Assembly: GCF_001509475.1 (NCBI RefSeq) | Contig: NZ_LLZG01000128.1 | Coordinates: 1 to 6,410 of the forward strand | Source of the DNA: Streptomyces regalis | GTDB taxonomy: Bacteria; Actinomycetota; Actinomycetes; Streptomycetales; Streptomycetaceae | Reading direction: 5' to 3' | DNA length: 6,410 nt | In this document: one piece after another, positions 5,478 through 6,410 of the stretch | How the letters are laid out: each line of letters begins with the position of its first letter | How positions within the stretch are numbered: the first letter of the stretch is position 1 | Notes under the pieces: generated by a model | What the model saw: the letters and a program-made list of their open reading frames with translations, nothing else | Databases searched by the model: none | What the model was told of the DNA's origin: nothing | Position numbers and translations under genes: made by a program

Positions 5478-6314
5478 ATGCTCGACGTACGCAACCTGCA
5501 GAAGACCTACACCGGACGCAACCGCAACGTCGAAGCACTGCGGAACCTGACGTTTCACATCGACGCCGGCGAGCTGGTGTGCCTCGTCGGCCCGTCCGGC
5601 TGCGGCAAGACGACCCTGCTGAAGTGCATGGCCGGCCTGCTCACCCCCACCCGCGGCGAAGTGATGCTGGACGGCCGGCCGGTCAGCGGGCCACCTCCAG
5701 GCATGGCGGTGGTCTTCCAGGAGTACGGCCGCTCGCTGTTCGCCTGGATGAACGTGCGCGACAACGTCGCCCTTCCGCTGCGCCGCAAGAAGCTCGGCAA
5801 GGCCCGTGAGCGGGAACTCGTCGAACACGCCCTGGAGGTGGTCGGCCTGGCCGACGCCCACCACGCCCACCCCTGGCAGCTCTCCGGCGGCATGCAGCAG
5901 CGCGTCGCCATCGCCCGCGCCGTCGCGTTCGAGCCGAAGGTCCTGCTCATGGACGAACCCTTCGCGGCCGTCGACGCCCAGACCCGCGCCGAACTGGAGG
6001 ACCTCATCCGGCGGTTGTGGCACGAACTCGGGGTTACCGTACTGTTCGTCACCCACGACATCGACGAAGCCGTCTACCTCGGCCAGCGCACCATCATCCT
6101 GTCCGCGTCACCGACGGTGGTGCAGGAGGACCTGACCATCGACCTCCCCGACGAACGCGACCAGTTGCACACCCGCTCCAGCACCCGCTTCGCGGAACTG
6201 CGCTCGCACGTCTACGAGCAGATCCAGCGCGCCAAACACCACAACGGCGACACCGAACGGACGGGGACGGCCGACCCCAGTGATGACCTCGCCCTGCAGA
6301 ACTCGGAGCCCTAG
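5478..6314 (+). CDS. ABC importer ATP-binding protein, NitT/TauT (SsuB/TauB-like) family
   Basis: A 278-residue cytoplasmic ATPase that powers the importer, expected to act as a homodimer under the two permeases. All nucleotide-binding motifs are intact: Walker A GPSGCGKTT (38-46), Q-loop Gln81 in VVFQEYGRSLFAW, signature LSGGMQQR (135-142), Walker B VLLMDEP (155-161) with catalytic Glu160, D-loop AAVDAQTR (163-170), and the switch His193 in FVTHDIDEA. After residue 215 comes the DLTIDLPDERD segment typical of SsuB/TauB proteins. The tail from about 252 is polar and probably disordered. AAGGAG at 5466-5471 lies six bases before the ATG at 5478, 13 bases after the permease 2 stop. It is the last gene of the operon; a convergent frame ends 16 bases after its stop. 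Confidence 0.95.
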   Translation: MLDVRNLQKTYTGRNRNVEALRNLTFHIDAGELVCLVGPSGCGKTTLLKCMAGLLTPTRGEVMLDGRPVSGPPPGMAVVFQEYGRSLFAWMNVRDNVALPLRRKKLGKARERELVEHALEVVGLADAHHAHPWQLSGGMQQRVAIARAVAFEPKVLLMDEPFAAVDAQTRAELEDLIRRLWHELGVTVLFVTHDIDEAVYLGQRTIILSASPTVVQEDLTIDLPDERDQLHTRSSTRFAELRSHVYEQIQRAKHHNGDTERTGTADPSDDLALQNSEP

Positions 6315-6330
6315 GGCCAATGCTGTTGCT

Positions 6331-6410
6331 TTACGGTTCTGCGGGTTGAGGGCGCTGGATGCGGATAGCTTGGGTGCCGGTGCGGGTGGGTTGGGGCCAG
6401 GCGCGGTGTC
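6331..6410 (-). CDS. Possible C-terminus of a convergent gene, unidentified (5' end outside window)
   Basis: On the minus strand a frame is open from the window edge to a TAA at 6333-6331, giving 25 residues ending TGTQAIRIQRPQPAEP. The composition (Gln, Ile, Thr, Glu among Arg and Pro) looks more like a real protein end than the other frames, and a convergent gene ending 16 bases from the ATPase stop is a reasonable arrangement. It is too short to assign. A basic, Pro-rich end such as this is common in transposases, but there is no motif to support that. The plus strand here shows no coding frame. Confidence 0.3.
   Translation of the reverse strand, partial: HRAWPQPTRTGTQAIRIQRPQPAEP

Noticed and set aside
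6305..6330. Intrinsic terminator after the ATPase
   Set aside because: Only a loop-less palindrome (GCCCTAGGGC) is present and no stem-loop with reasonable geometry or T-run follows within the visible sequence.

Overview
The window is high-GC DNA with strong G/C preference at third codon positions, Shine-Dalgarno sites of the AGGAGG/AAGGAG type and a TTGAC/TAG-type promoter. This suggests an actinomycete, most likely Streptomyces or a close relative; that is inference from composition and gene style, because no taxonomic marker is present.

Layout. (1) Bases 1-217 hold the 3' end of a TetR-family regulator on the + strand. (2) Bases 218-833 are a decayed region. It contains the wreck of a minus-strand MFS transporter of the aromatic acid:H+ symporter (AAHS) type, with a 5' frameshift, a nonsense codon, an internal deletion and loss of the C-terminal two thirds, plus a short unexplained open stretch next to the TetR end. 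(3) Bases 834-1042 form a control region between the dead transporter and the next gene, with a perfect AGTGAA-N6-TTCACT dyad. (4) Bases 1043-2563 encode an intact cytoplasmic type-B carboxylesterase with a complete catalytic triad. (5) Bases 2564-2842 hold a hairpin just after the esterase, a good streptomycete-type promoter, and two GTG/CAC dyads spaced 22 bp apart over the expected transcription start. (6) Bases 2843-6314 are a tightly packed four-gene ABC importer operon of the nitrate/sulfonate/taurine (NitT/TauT) class: lipoprotein substrate-binding protein, two different permeases, and an ATPase. (7) Bases 6331-6410 may be the C-terminal end of a convergent minus-strand gene that runs out of the window.

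How it fits together. The four ABC genes encode every part of an importer: a lipid-anchored binding protein, two dissimilar membrane subunits and an ATPase that would act as a homodimer. The substrate cannot be read from the sequence. The importer sits directly downstream of an esterase and near a dead aromatic-acid-type symporter. A plausible model is uptake of an ester or organic (perhaps aromatic) acid followed by intracellular hydrolysis, similar in concept to the phthalate-ester transporter plus hydrolase pairing described in Rhodococcus. The individual families are all known. The more interesting points are the pairing, the apparent replacement of one transporter by another, and the well-organised control region in front of the importer. 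I found no CRISPR array, RNA gene, complete mobile element or clearly novel system.
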